Assembly: GCF_029625905.1 (NCBI RefSeq)
Contig: NZ_JARTLM010000010.1
Coordinates: 1 to 64,000 of the forward strand
Direction of reading: 5' to 3'
DNA length: 64,000 nucleotides
DNA from: Hydrogenovibrio sp. 3SP14C1
GTDB taxonomy: Bacteria > Pseudomonadota > Gammaproteobacteria > Thiomicrospirales > Thiomicrospiraceae
The translations under genes were made by a program, and so were the position numbers. Positions 8,137 through 17,761 of the stretch are shown in pieces. The notes beneath the pieces were generated by a model. The model worked only from the letters and a program-made list of their open reading frames with translations, searched no databases and was not told the origin of the DNA. Positions within the stretch are counted from its first letter, which is position 1, and each line of letters opens with the position of its first letter.

Positions 8137-11100
8137 CTATTTTTTACTATCTGAGCCCAGAGCAGACTGGCGTGAAATTAAATGACTTTGAACAATACTT
8201 AACAAATCAGATTTTCGGTAAGGCTTATCCAATAAAACCATTTTTTGCTTAAGCAATCGAGCGTGGTTCAGGATATCCTTAGGAAACCCTGAACTGAAAA
8301 TAATATCCACATTGGGGTATTCAGACTCAACCATATTTGCCAATTCAAAACCGTTTTTTTCTGGCATCACCACATCGGTCAACATTAAATCTACCGGGTG
8401 CCTCTTTAAGACCGACATGGCATTATCCGCACTGTAAGCCATCTCAACGTGATAGCCTGCCTTTTCTAAGTATTCAACTGCCAGAGCGCGAACGCTCACG
8501 TCATCATCAACGACCAAAATACAATATTGGGTAGGATCAAAGGATTCATCTAACGTGATAGGAGAGGGAATATCTAATTTTTCATCTTTAATTCCAGAGG
8601 CCAACTTCATACATTCTTTGCTTTCGTCTCTAGGGAAAAACAACTGGAAAGTGCTACCAATACCGGGTTCAGAATAAAGCTTTATAAACCCTTTAGACTG
8701 TTTCATAAAACTAAAAACTTGTGCCAAGCCAAAACCGGTACCCTTATTTTTCGGTTTGGTCGTAAAGAAGGGTTCGAAGATACTATTCAAATTCTCAGTC
8801 TCAATCCCACAGCCTGTATCAGAGACGGACAAGATGACATAATCGCCCTTAGGTATCTCTCCACCTAATACATCAATGCCTTTATCTTCCTGCATATAGT
8901 TTTCCACATCAATAAAAGCTTGGCCTCCATCAGGCATTGCATCTTGAGCATTTGTCAGCAAATTAAGCATTGCGGTCATCAATTCATCACGATTAACCAA
9001 CACTGGCCAAACGGACACTTCTGGACAAACTGTAAACTCAACTAACTTACCGCAAGCTGCCTTCAAAATACGGCTTTCTTCTTCTAAAAACTGCAATAAC
9101 AACACGCAATCTTCGGAAACAGGTTGCTGTCGTGAAAAGGTTAATAAGCGTCGAGTTAGCTTCGCGGCTTTTTCAGAAGAAGACACGGCGGCATTCAATT
9201 TTTCCAACAACTTTTGCTTGTCGATTTCCGGTTGTTCTAACAACAACTTGGATAAATCCAGATTTCCGATAATGGTGGTTAAAAAGTTATTAAAATCATG
9301 TGCCAGATTGCCTGTCAGCTTTCCAAGGGCATCCATTTTTTGTGACTGACGCACATCATTTTCCAGTTTTTTGCGTTCTGTAATGTCTCGAATAATACTA
9401 ATAACATGCTGTTCACCCTTAATCATAATCGGGCTCAGGCTAATTTCAGCATCAAATGTTAAACCACTCGATTTCTGAGCTTTGAAGTCCACTCCAATCG
9501 CCATCATTCTTTCTTTAGGGCTTTTAAAATACTGCTCTCTGAGCACTTTATGATGTTCTCTATATGCGTCTGGAACCAACGTCTCAATGGTCGCATCTAA
9601 AAAATCTTCTGACGTCATATCAAACAGCTGTTGCGCTTTTTGGTTTGCCATATATATTTTGCCTTCCGCATCAGAAAGTAAAATACCGTCCGGCGCACTG
9701 TCTAATAACGCCCTAACCTGCTGTTCTCTGTCTTTAAGTTTTTGCTGTGCCTCGGTCAGTTGCGTAATTTCATAAAAAACGGCTGCCAAGAGCGGCGCTT
9801 CAAAATTATCTGAACTCATCAAAAAACATTGCACTTTAAAGCAACGTTTTTTGCGGTCAACTTTCAGGGTTAATTCATTTTGAGAGAGAGGATTTCCATC
9901 GGACAGTTGCTGCCATAAAAGGCGACGGGAAGATTTCGAATAGAATTGAAACCCTGTATAAACTTTGTTTAAAGCAAGTTCAGCCATCAAAATTTGACCG
10001 GCTTTATTTTGAAAGACAAATTCCCCTCCTTGATCACATAAAAACAGTCCATTTGGAGAGCGATTAAAAAAATTATCGAACAGCTTCTTTTGATAAATGT
10101 TGTGACGCTGAAAATAGGCACTTCTGTTAGCGAAGAACCCCAGAACTAATGCAAAAAGGAAGATTAAGACAATGAGCTGAAGCACCCACTGTTGCAACCG
10201 CTCATCGTTTAACAATTCTGACAACCACGTAGGTAAGTCGGGCATTTCGGTAATCACATAAAACTGCCCGGACCTATTTTTTGCCACTTCATGGTGGTTC
10301 TTAGCGAGCGATTGAATCAAGCGGATCGGATGCACATAAATAAGACGCCCCCCTTCATGCCATAAGGAGGACGGCGTTTTTCCAATACTCAGCCCCCCTG
10401 CCAGCTTAGGATATTTAGAGAATAAATCATCCTGATTCAAGCCTTGCTGTTCCCCTAAAATCTTTTGACCTGGGGGTGCCAAAACCCAATCCATACGTTG
10501 ATTGACAATCCAAAGTTGTTGTTGGGGTTCTTTCTTTAAACGGGACAGTTGATCTAACAAATCTTGTACCAAAAAATTGACCACTAAAACGCCAATACGC
10601 TTACCTTGTTTATTAAAAATCGCGCTTGAAATTCTTAACGTCGGTTTAATTGGAATCTCAATGCGATTATTTTCAAAATTTAAATCCAACCTCGAAATTG
10701 CCAGTTGCCCATTTTTGAGTTGAGCCGCATCTTTAAAATAATAGCGTAATGACTTATCTTGCAAGTTTTCCGGAGAAACCTCGACCAATCCGGTGGGAGT
10801 TTTATTAAAACGAATGGCCTCCTGCCCAGCGTTGTTGATATATCGAATTTGAGACAATGCATTTTGGTGATGGATAAAATTGAAATACAAGCTTTTCAAC
10901 AGCGTTAAGTCGTTACTGTTATTTTTCTGGGTTAGGCTGGTGGTTTCTTCGGCCAAGAACATCACATTTTTCACCATCCCACCAGCCCATTCCTTAACAA
11001 GGGTGCCCGCAGCTGAAGCAAGATACTGATTATGTAATTGAATACGTTCTTTTTTACCTTCTGCTTCGACCGATAAATAGACGCTAATAAAAAGCCACAC

Positions 11101-11193
11101 CACCAAAATGCCGAGCCCAAAAGTCAACGCGAAAACTTTTCCGCCTTGCTTCCAGTAAGTTAAAAAGGACTCTTTATATAATCTTGATGGCAT
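8137..11193 (-). CDS. Hybrid sensor histidine kinase with Cache-like, PAS and receiver domains
   Basis: This 1018-residue membrane kinase has one transmembrane helix near residues 18-40 and another near 335-357. They flank a large periplasmic domain that looks like a double Cache sensor. Two PAS domains follow (about 370-480 and 490-610). A HisKA domain has phospho-acceptor His632 in NLAHDFNNFLTT. A HATPase domain follows (N box LLTNAQDAM, G boxes DTGCGIE and GTGFGLA). A C-terminal receiver has Asp940 in DLMLTDVVMPEKNG. It probably autophosphorylates in response to a small extracellular molecule and signals to the receiver-EAL protein encoded 8 bases downstream. The ligand is unknown. Confidence 0.9.
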   Translation of the reverse strand: MPSRLYKESFLTYWKQGGKVFALTFGLGILVVWLFISVYLSVEAEGKKERIQLHNQYLASAAGTLVKEWAGGMVKNVMFLAEETTSLTQKNNSNDLTLLKSLYFNFIHHQNALSQIRYINNAGQEAIRFNKTPTGLVEVSPENLQDKSLRYYFKDAAQLKNGQLAISRLDLNFENNRIEIPIKPTLRISSAIFNKQGKRIGVLVVNFLVQDLLDQLSRLKKEPQQQLWIVNQRMDWVLAPPGQKILGEQQGLNQDDLFSKYPKLAGGLSIGKTPSSLWHEGGRLIYVHPIRLIQSLAKNHHEVAKNRSGQFYVITEMPDLPTWLSELLNDERLQQWVLQLIVLIFLFALVLGFFANRSAYFQRHNIYQKKLFDNFFNRSPNGLFLCDQGGEFVFQNKAGQILMAELALNKVYTGFQFYSKSSRRLLWQQLSDGNPLSQNELTLKVDRKKRCFKVQCFLMSSDNFEAPLLAAVFYEITQLTEAQQKLKDREQQVRALLDSAPDGILLSDAEGKIYMANQKAQQLFDMTSEDFLDATIETLVPDAYREHHKVLREQYFKSPKERMMAIGVDFKAQKSSGLTFDAEISLSPIMIKGEQHVISIIRDITERKKLENDVRQSQKMDALGKLTGNLAHDFNNFLTTIIGNLDLSKLLLEQPEIDKQKLLEKLNAAVSSSEKAAKLTRRLLTFSRQQPVSEDCVLLLQFLEEESRILKAACGKLVEFTVCPEVSVWPVLVNRDELMTAMLNLLTNAQDAMPDGGQAFIDVENYMQEDKGIDVLGGEIPKGDYVILSVSDTGCGIETENLNSIFEPFFTTKPKNKGTGFGLAQVFSFMKQSKGFIKLYSEPGIGSTFQLFFPRDESKECMKLASGIKDEKLDIPSPITLDESFDPTQYCILVVDDDVSVRALAVEYLEKAGYHVEMAYSADNAMSVLKRHPVDLMLTDVVMPEKNGFELANMVESEYPNVDIIFSSGFPKDILNHARLLKQKMVLLDKPYRKSDLLSIVQSHLISRQSALGSDSKK

Positions 11194-11348
11194 TAGACTT
11201 ATATTCTCTTTTTTTGATTTAAAACAAGATTATTTAAATAAGTATATGCAATTTTACTCAAAAAATAAGGTTATTTTTAATGACACGCCGGTTATCATTT
11301 TTCACTAATATTCCAATCAAAAACCATTTATTTACAAGGGTTTTGCAT

Positions 11349-11375
11349 AAAAAAACCGCCAGGCCTGGCGGTTTT
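11349..11375. terminator. Bidirectional terminator with CCAGGCCTGG core
   Basis: A perfect 24-base palindrome (AAAACCGCCAGG and its complement) lies at 11352-11375, with seven A residues on its left. It starts 29 bases beyond the stop of the minus-strand 11405-12526 gene, for which the A run gives a seven-base U tract. Confidence 0.85.
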
Positions 11376-11404
11376 AGGAGGGTCGCAGACTTTTAACAGA
11401 CTGC

Positions 11405-12526
11405 TTAGGGAGAGTTCTTAGTTTTTTCAGCCATCATTTCTTGATAAATATGACGTGCATTTTCTTTAGACAACTGTTCAAACACGGGTCTATCTTTGTG
11501 TTTAGATTGATCAATAGCATCGACTTCTTCAATATCCCCCCCTCGATCAACAATTTTTTGCACTTCGGCAATCAACTCTACAAAGTAATCGTACGTTTGT
11601 CGTTTGATCGTGGCCAAGTTGGTCGGTGTTCCATGCCCAGGGATGACGGTGACATCTTTTGGTACCATCGCCACCATTTTTTCAAATGATCGAATCCAGT
11701 CTTTATAGTGGCTGTCATGCAATAACCCGGGCAGCCTTTCATTAAACCCAAGATCACCGGTAAAGAGTAACTTGCGAGAAGGGATATACATGCCTGTCAT
11801 ACTCGGCGTGTGCCCTCCCCCAAAATTAATCAGCTCCACGGTTTCGCCACCACCAACGTCAATGGTTTTACGATCTTTAAAGGTGGTAAACAAATCCGTT
11901 ACATCTCGAGCCGACTGAGTAATCGCTCGGCCTCTCGCCGCAGCATAACGTTCTTTATTTTGGTTAAAAATTCGATGCCAATTTTCATTAGCACGTTCTT
12001 GTGAATACAAATTTTTTACCCCGACATCAGACCAGTAGCTGGCACCGAAATAGGCATGACCTTGATCATTTTCTACTGCCAACCATTTCACAGGTTTGTC
12101 TGTCAATCGTTTGATTTGTTGATGGAAACTGTATGCAACGGCTTCATTGGGCCCACCATTATAGATAAACACCCCATCTTTAAAAATAATCGCGGATAAG
12201 TTGTTATTCAAACCGTAGTTGGATAGAGTCCCCCAAATAAAACTTCCCACCACGGTGTAGACGCCGTCCATCACTTTCATGGCTTTCGGAATGGGTAATT
12301 CATCCCCAATATAACCGACGGATTTTTCTAGGCTGGCCACTTCTTTCGCATAGGTTTCAAAGGCATGATTGGCTTCTGAATTTTTGTTGAGTGCTGCGAC
12401 TTCTTTTGCGTATGTTTCAAAACTCGCCACATAAGGGTCTTGGTTTTGACTGGCACTGGCTTGACTTAACAAAGGCGTAAAGAACAATGCGCCACTTAAT
12501 AATGCAATGAATTTTCTAAACGACAT
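11405..12526 (-). CDS. Exported metallo-beta-lactamase-fold hydrolase with altered metal motif
   Basis: This 373-residue protein has a Sec signal peptide (hydrophobic core LLSGALFFTPLL, likely cleavage after ASA) and an MBL fold. The usual HxHxDH metal motif is replaced by ENDQGH (in VENDQGHAYFGASYW). The later ligands are kept: GGGHTPSMT, TGDLGF and IPGHGTP. Loss of the first His pair suggests changed or absent metal binding at one site. The overall plan resembles SoxH-like or quinoprotein-relay hydrolases of sulfur bacteria, but no sox gene is near. Just after the signal peptide, FETYAKEVA(A/S)L occurs twice, encoded by a 60-base direct repeat. The gene is monocistronic, with its own terminator. 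The substrate is unknown. Confidence 0.82.
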   Translation of the reverse strand: MSFRKFIALLSGALFFTPLLSQASASQNQDPYVASFETYAKEVAALNKNSEANHAFETYAKEVASLEKSVGYIGDELPIPKAMKVMDGVYTVVGSFIWGTLSNYGLNNNLSAIIFKDGVFIYNGGPNEAVAYSFHQQIKRLTDKPVKWLAVENDQGHAYFGASYWSDVGVKNLYSQERANENWHRIFNQNKERYAAARGRAITQSARDVTDLFTTFKDRKTIDVGGGETVELINFGGGHTPSMTGMYIPSRKLLFTGDLGFNERLPGLLHDSHYKDWIRSFEKMVAMVPKDVTVIPGHGTPTNLATIKRQTYDYFVELIAEVQKIVDRGGDIEEVDAIDQSKHKDRPVFEQLSKENARHIYQEMMAEKTKNSP

Positions 12527-12745
12527 CGGTCTTATCCTTCATCAAAAAACATAGTATTAGTCTAACTAAATAACGCCTTCCACATTATGCAATAAACATG
12601 CAATTAAATTGTCTGAATCGGTTGTTTTGCAGGAAGAATCGGATTCATATTTTTATCAAATAACTGTTACAAGATGGTCATTTTGACGAAAGCGTTTCGT
12701 TATAGCATAGCGAAAACTAAGCAATCATTTAAAAGAGAGCCTTTT

Positions 12746-13999
12746 ATGACAACGTCAGCAACACCTGCGACCAAAGAATTGTTGAACTCGGCAGTCAACA
12801 ACACCTCGCTTTTCAGCCGAAAAGGCTTCTTAGACCGCTTGTTTACCCGATGGTTTGACCGGCTGGTTTACCCTCAAATCTGGGAAGACCCGGAGGTCGA
12901 CATCAAAGCGTTGTCGTTAAACCATGATTCTCGAATTTTTACCATCTCTTCAGGCGGTTGTAATGCGCTGAATTATCTAACGGTGGAACCGACATCGATT
13001 ACCGTAGTCGACTTAAATGAAGCACATATTGCTTTGATTCAACTTAAAAAGGTGGCTTTAACGCATTTGCCGGATTATGAATCTTTTTTTGATTTTTTTG
13101 GCCGTGCCAATCTGCAAAAAAACATGGACAGCTATCAAATTCACATCAAACCCAATTTAGACCAAACGACATTAGAGTATTGGGAGGGCAAAGAAAGTTT
13201 TTGGGGGGCTCGCCGCATTGAATATTTCACCAACGGGTTTTATCGCCATGGCTTACTCGGACGGTTTATTGGGTTGATTCATTGGATCAGCAAATCATTG
13301 GGCTACGATATTCGACAGGTGATGCATGCAAGAACACGAGAAGACCAACACACGTTATTTGCAGAACACGTCTCACCGGTATTTGATACTCGTTTAATGA
13401 AGTTTTTGTGCAGCCGATCGGTGGTGATGTACAGTTTAGGCATTCCACCGGCACAATTTGATGAAATGGATAAAGAATCCAAGCAAGGGCAGTACGGCAT
13501 GCATGATTTACTGAAAGAACGTGCCAGACGCTTAGCCTGTGATTTCCCGTTGGAAGATAACTACTTTGCCTGGCAGGCCTTTAACCGTGAATATGACATT
13601 AAATACCGACGAGCAGTGCCGCGCTATTTAAAAAAAGACTATTTTGAAGTCTTAAAAAAAGACATTGACCGTATTCATGTTTTCCACCAATCGATGACGG
13701 ATCGGCTAAAAGCCATGCCGGCTAACAGCCTGAATGCTTATTTGTTTTTAGATGCGCAAGATTGGATGGACGCATCTCAATTGGCTGAGCTTTGGCAAGA
13801 AGTGAACCGTACCGCCATGCCGGGTGCGAAAGTCGTGTTTCGTACGGCAGGAGAAACCTCTCCACTGGAAGAAAAACTCCCTGAAGCATTATTGGCGAAC
13901 TGGTCAACCGACATTGAAGCCAATTATCACTGGACCCAGCAAGATCGTTCTGCCATTTATGGCGGTGTGCATGCTTACACTCTGTCGTCGGTTGCATAA
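12746..13999 (+). CDS. btaA: BtaA-like S-adenosylmethionine:diacylglycerol 3-amino-3-carboxypropyltransferase (DUF3419)
   Basis: The protein matches the DUF3419/BtaA family, which moves the aminocarboxypropyl group of S-adenosylmethionine onto diacylglycerol to make the homoserine head group of betaine lipids. Visible family blocks are WEDPEVDIKAL, the AdoMet-binding SGGCNALNYL, VVDLNEAHIALIQLK and the C-terminal YLFLDAQDWM. The start is set at 12746 because AAAGAGAG precedes this ATG; an upstream in-frame ATG at 12674 would add 24 unconserved residues. The stop overlaps the next start as TAATG, so the two genes are co-translated. No BtaB methyltransferase is adjacent. Whether the product is really a homoserine lipid is inference. 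Confidence 0.82.
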   Translation: MTTSATPATKELLNSAVNNTSLFSRKGFLDRLFTRWFDRLVYPQIWEDPEVDIKALSLNHDSRIFTISSGGCNALNYLTVEPTSITVVDLNEAHIALIQLKKVALTHLPDYESFFDFFGRANLQKNMDSYQIHIKPNLDQTTLEYWEGKESFWGARRIEYFTNGFYRHGLLGRFIGLIHWISKSLGYDIRQVMHARTREDQHTLFAEHVSPVFDTRLMKFLCSRSVVMYSLGIPPAQFDEMDKESKQGQYGMHDLLKERARRLACDFPLEDNYFAWQAFNREYDIKYRRAVPRYLKKDYFEVLKKDIDRIHVFHQSMTDRLKAMPANSLNAYLFLDAQDWMDASQLAELWQEVNRTAMPGAKVVFRTAGETSPLEEKLPEALLANWSTDIEANYHWTQQDRSAIYGGVHAYTLSSVA

Positions 14000-15132
14000 T
14001 GTTTTTAGAACAGATTGAATCGATGAGCCCCCAACCAACCGGCCTGAAAACTATAGGAGAGGCACAGGCCTTCTACAATAGTCTGAAAATGATAGGCTTG
14101 CGCCATGCTATTCGCAATATTGATACGGAACTCAAGCTGGAAGAAATTGATGGACGCCTGGTTCCGATCTCCATTAACACGGCACAATTCGACAACAGTT
14201 ATGTTTGCTCCCCTTATACCGCTTATATTTCTTATGCGAAAGAAGAGCTGGGATTACTCAACAATCTTTTGCTGGAAACCAGTTTAAAAAGTGTGATCGG
14301 GCTGGCCAGCGGTGCATTGAAATTGGCTAAAATCAACCAAACCGTTTCGATCAATAATTGGCTGGTCTCCACCAATCTCGTACCGGATTGGTCATCGGAA
14401 ACCGTTCTGGATTTCACTCAATCCCTGAGTCAACGTTATCCCGAGCACAGTCTGAGTATCCGTTCATTGAATGGCCGAACCAATGCTGACTTGATGCAAA
14501 CGCTGCAACAACGAGGCTGGCTTCTAATTCCTGCCAGACAAGTATATTTGTTTGACAACCAAAACACCGATTGGTGGAAACGTAATAACACCAAAAATGA
14601 CCAACGCTTATTACGCAAAACCGCTTTACAGTATGTATCAAACGAAGACTTGTTTCCTGAGGACTTCCAGGCCATCGAAACCTGTTTTAACCAGTTATTT
14701 ATTGAAAAACACTCGCATTACAATCCACAATTCACGGCGGAGTATTTTCAAGCACTGCATCAGGCAGGCCTGGTCACTTTTCATTGTTTTCGAAGTATTT
14801 CCGGGCGGATTGTCGCAGCGATAGGGTTACTGACCCAGCAAGACATCATTACCTCACCGATATTGGGGTACGACACACAACTACCGAAATCTCTCGGCCT
14901 ATATCGTTTATTGATTGCTGTTTTGCTGAAAGAAACGTATGAAAGTGGCCGTTGCATGAATCTAAGCTCAGGGGCGAGCGCTTTCAAACGGATGCGGGGT
15001 GGCGAACCGGAAATCGAATACACCGCTTTCTATGTAGAACATTTGCCACAGAAACGACGTTGGGCGCTGTGTCAGTTTGCAAAATTGCTGAACCAAACAG
15101 CACCCCATTTATTCAAAAAATACCAAATTTAG
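13999..15132 (+). CDS. GNAT-fold acyltransferase coupled to the BtaA-like gene
   Basis: This 377-residue protein resembles FemAB/GNAT-type acyltransferases. The C-terminal half (about residues 190-350) has the acetyltransferase pattern, including HCFRSISGRIVAAIGLL and MNLSSGASAFKRMRGGEPE. The N-terminal half is a second, more diverged domain, as in double-GNAT proteins. Its start codon overlaps the stop of the BtaA-like gene, so the two very probably act on one product, perhaps by adding an acyl or aminoacyl group to a homoserine-type lipid head. That is inference from context. It ends 4 bases before the convergent aldehyde dehydrogenase gene. Confidence 0.72.
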   Translation: MFLEQIESMSPQPTGLKTIGEAQAFYNSLKMIGLRHAIRNIDTELKLEEIDGRLVPISINTAQFDNSYVCSPYTAYISYAKEELGLLNNLLLETSLKSVIGLASGALKLAKINQTVSINNWLVSTNLVPDWSSETVLDFTQSLSQRYPEHSLSIRSLNGRTNADLMQTLQQRGWLLIPARQVYLFDNQNTDWWKRNNTKNDQRLLRKTALQYVSNEDLFPEDFQAIETCFNQLFIEKHSHYNPQFTAEYFQALHQAGLVTFHCFRSISGRIVAAIGLLTQQDIITSPILGYDTQLPKSLGLYRLLIAVLLKETYESGRCMNLSSGASAFKRMRGGEPEIEYTAFYVEHLPQKRRWALCQFAKLLNQTAPHLFKKYQI

Positions 15133-15136
15133 TTGG

Positions 15137-16507
15137 TTAATTTTTCACAGGCCCGACCCAGACTTGTTGCACGTTTACAAATTCCATAATGCCATGCGGA
15201 CCAAGTTCACGGCCGTAACCTGATTTTTTAACACCGCCACTAGGTAAACGAGGATCGGTTTTCACAATGCCGTTGATTGCCACTTGTCCGGCTTCAATTT
15301 GAGCGGCCATCCGGCGCGCTTTTTCTGTGTCTGCAGTCCAAATTGAAGCGGCCAATCCATAAGGTGTGTCATTGGCAATTTCGAGCGCATCCTCTTCAGA
15401 AACAGCTTTCATCACCACCGCAATCGGCCCAAAGGTTTCTTCGCAAGAAGCTTGCATGGAAGGCGTCACATCCACTAATAAAGTTGGTGGGTAGAAAAAG
15501 CCTTTTCCTTCTGGCATCTCTCCGCCCAGCAAACAACGAGCGCCTTGCTTAACCGTCATTTTGACTTGTCTATCCAGCGCTTCTTGTAAATCTGCCCGTG
15601 CAATCGGCCCCACCTGTGTATCTTCTTCCGATGGATCACCCATTTTTAAATTAGCCAAATGCGGTTTGAACGCTTCAATAAAAGCATCATAAACCGATTC
15701 TTCGACAATAATGCGCTTCGCTGCGATGCAAGATTGTCCCGCATTAATAATACGAGACAAAGCCAGTGTTTCGGCGGCTTTTTCAATGTCGGCATCAGCT
15801 AAGACTAAGCTCGGATCGGACCCACCCAGTTCCAGCACGGCCGGCTTGATATGCTTTGCCGCCAAAGAGGCCACCTGACTGCCAGCCGAACTCGACCCGG
15901 TTAAGGACACGGCACACACTGCCTCATGCTCCAGCACATGAGCCACTTGTTCATTATGAAGACGTAAGTTTTGCATCAATCTGGGATGCCCGGCTTTTTC
16001 AAATAATTTGGCAATGGCTTCCGCACACGCTGGCACGTGTGAATCATGTTTCATTAAACAGGTGTTGCCCGCCATCAGTGCCGGCGCACAAAACCGAAAT
16101 GCCAGCCAAAAAGGCGCGTTCCAAGGCAATATTCCTAAAACGGGCCCCAAAGGTAAATGTTGGACATAGCTAAGGGAAGCATCCGACTCTAAGGTTTTCG
16201 GTTCAAGATACGCCGCACCCTGTTCGGCATAATGCCGCGCGCACCAAGCGGCTTTTTGTACCTCTCCGCGTGCTTCCTTAATCGGTTTTCCCATTTCCAA
16301 TGTCATCAGTCGAGCTAAGGCTTCTTCATCTTCCAGCATCAAGTCAGCCACTTTATTTAATAATGCCGCGCGCTCTTCAAAGCTGGTTTTTTTCCAAACA
16401 TGAAATGCATTCAATGACTTATCAATAATTAAATCGACTGCTTGAGGCAACATGGTTTTATATTGATGAATGACTTCTCCCGTGGCGGGATTGGTTGCTG
16501 TAAACAT
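15137..16507 (-). CDS. doeC: NAD(P)-dependent aldehyde dehydrogenase of the ectoine operon (DoeC-like)
   Basis: This 456-residue aldehyde dehydrogenase has catalytic Cys in NAGQSCIAAKR and Glu in LELGGSDPSLV. NAPFWLAFR belongs to the cofactor-binding region. By sequence alone it would be called succinate-semialdehyde dehydrogenase. Its position as the last gene of an operon with doeB2, doeD and doeA suggests the DoeC role: oxidation of aspartate semialdehyde to aspartate at the end of ectoine breakdown. The start follows the DoeA stop by 9 bases. A soluble cytoplasmic enzyme of normal length. Confidence 0.82.
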   Translation of the reverse strand: MFTATNPATGEVIHQYKTMLPQAVDLIIDKSLNAFHVWKKTSFEERAALLNKVADLMLEDEEALARLMTLEMGKPIKEARGEVQKAAWCARHYAEQGAAYLEPKTLESDASLSYVQHLPLGPVLGILPWNAPFWLAFRFCAPALMAGNTCLMKHDSHVPACAEAIAKLFEKAGHPRLMQNLRLHNEQVAHVLEHEAVCAVSLTGSSSAGSQVASLAAKHIKPAVLELGGSDPSLVLADADIEKAAETLALSRIINAGQSCIAAKRIIVEESVYDAFIEAFKPHLANLKMGDPSEEDTQVGPIARADLQEALDRQVKMTVKQGARCLLGGEMPEGKGFFYPPTLLVDVTPSMQASCEETFGPIAVVMKAVSEEDALEIANDTPYGLAASIWTADTEKARRMAAQIEAGQVAINGIVKTDPRLPSGGVKKSGYGRELGPHGIMEFVNVQQVWVGPVKN

Positions 16508-16516
16508 AATGACTCC

Positions 16517-17761
16517 TTATGCCGATGTCTCGGATTTTTTGGATTTTTTATTCTGAGAAACCGTTTTAATAGGCGTTTCATTTGACGCTGATTGAGAAGG
16601 TTTCAAAGTGAAGTTTTGTTCGACATCTTCAAAGAAGGAGCCACAACCGGTTTCCGTGATATAAAAGGTATCGGAAATACCACAGGTCTTATCGCCGTCG
16701 ATGCCCCACATCCATGGAATCACGTGAAATGTCATTCCGGGTTCTAATACCGAACTATCCCCTTGAAACAAACTCAAGATATAACCTTCATCCCAACTTG
16801 GCGGGAAAGCAATCCCGATGGAATACCCCGAACGGGTAATCAATTTGGCACCGATTTCATTATCCGAAATGATATTACGAATCATATTATCCACATCAGA
16901 AACCGTCATCCCAGGTCGCATTTTTTCGCGCGTATGTGACAGAGCCACTTTCATGATTTCTTGTGCTTTATACATGCTATCGGTCAGTTCTCCGCAAATC
17001 GCGGTACGCATCATCGCGGTATGATAACGTCGATAACACCCAGCCACTTCCATAAAAACATGTTCGCCAGGTTGCACTTCACGCCCTTCCCAAGAAGCAT
17101 GTCCAATCATGGTTCTCGGGCCAGACGTCACATAAGGCATCACCGCGGGAATCTCTCCTCCGGCTGCGAACATGGCTTGACTGATTGCCCCACCAATTTC
17201 ATTTTCAGTCACACCAGGAGCACAAGCCTCAATACCGGCTTTCATGCCGGCTTTGGTCGCTACAGCCGCTTTTCTCATCACGTCAAGTTCATAACTGGAT
17301 TTATAAACGCGACCTTGTTCCACAATCCCGAAACAATCCATGAGACGACTTTTGGTAAAGGTGGTATGAAAGGTATCTTGATGATAAGCAGGGAAGAAGT
17401 AGGAGTTTCGTTCATAACCAATCGATTTCCCAGCCAAACCAAACTCCACCAACGCAGAAATCAGCATTTGAATTGCATCACCGGTATCAGGATAAGGGCG
17501 GGTAATCTCCACCCAAGTACGCGCCAAGACATTCGATTCTTCCAGCTTACGCGTGACCATAAAAGGTTCACTGTCTATCGGCACCACTAAGGCTTGAAAA
17601 AAGGAATACCCTGTCGTCTGGTAATCCGTTAAATACATCAGATTTTCCGGATCGGAAATAATCACAGCATCCAGCAAACGTTTTTCCATACGTTGTCTGA
17701 GTTCATGAATCCGACGTTCATATTCCGAAAACGGAAAGGTCATATCATCGCGTTCAATCAT
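16517..17761 (-). CDS. doeA: Ectoine hydrolase DoeA (M24 peptidase fold)
   Basis: This 414-residue protein of the creatinase/Xaa-Pro peptidase fold matches ectoine hydrolase, which opens the ectoine ring to give N-acetyl-2,4-diaminobutyrate. Typical blocks are YLTDYQTTGYSFFQALVVP near the N-terminus, and AVMPYVTSGPRTMIGHASWE and VFMEVAGCYRRYHTAMMRT in the catalytic domain. As in DoeA, the usual metal-ligand set of M24 peptidases is incomplete. The last 30 or so residues are Ser/Lys-rich and unconserved. The start overlaps the transaminase stop as ATGA; M7 is an alternative start. Confidence 0.88.
   Translation of the reverse strand: MIERDDMTFPFSEYERRIHELRQRMEKRLLDAVIISDPENLMYLTDYQTTGYSFFQALVVPIDSEPFMVTRKLEESNVLARTWVEITRPYPDTGDAIQMLISALVEFGLAGKSIGYERNSYFFPAYHQDTFHTTFTKSRLMDCFGIVEQGRVYKSSYELDVMRKAAVATKAGMKAGIEACAPGVTENEIGGAISQAMFAAGGEIPAVMPYVTSGPRTMIGHASWEGREVQPGEHVFMEVAGCYRRYHTAMMRTAICGELTDSMYKAQEIMKVALSHTREKMRPGMTVSDVDNMIRNIISDNEIGAKLITRSGYSIGIAFPPSWDEGYILSLFQGDSSVLEPGMTFHVIPWMWGIDGDKTCGISDTFYITETGCGSFFEDVEQNFTLKPSQSASNETPIKTVSQNKKSKKSETSA

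Noticed and set aside
12674-12745. Upstream in-frame ATG extending the BtaA-like protein by 24 residues
   Set aside because: A ribosome site and family similarity begin at the ATG at 12746.
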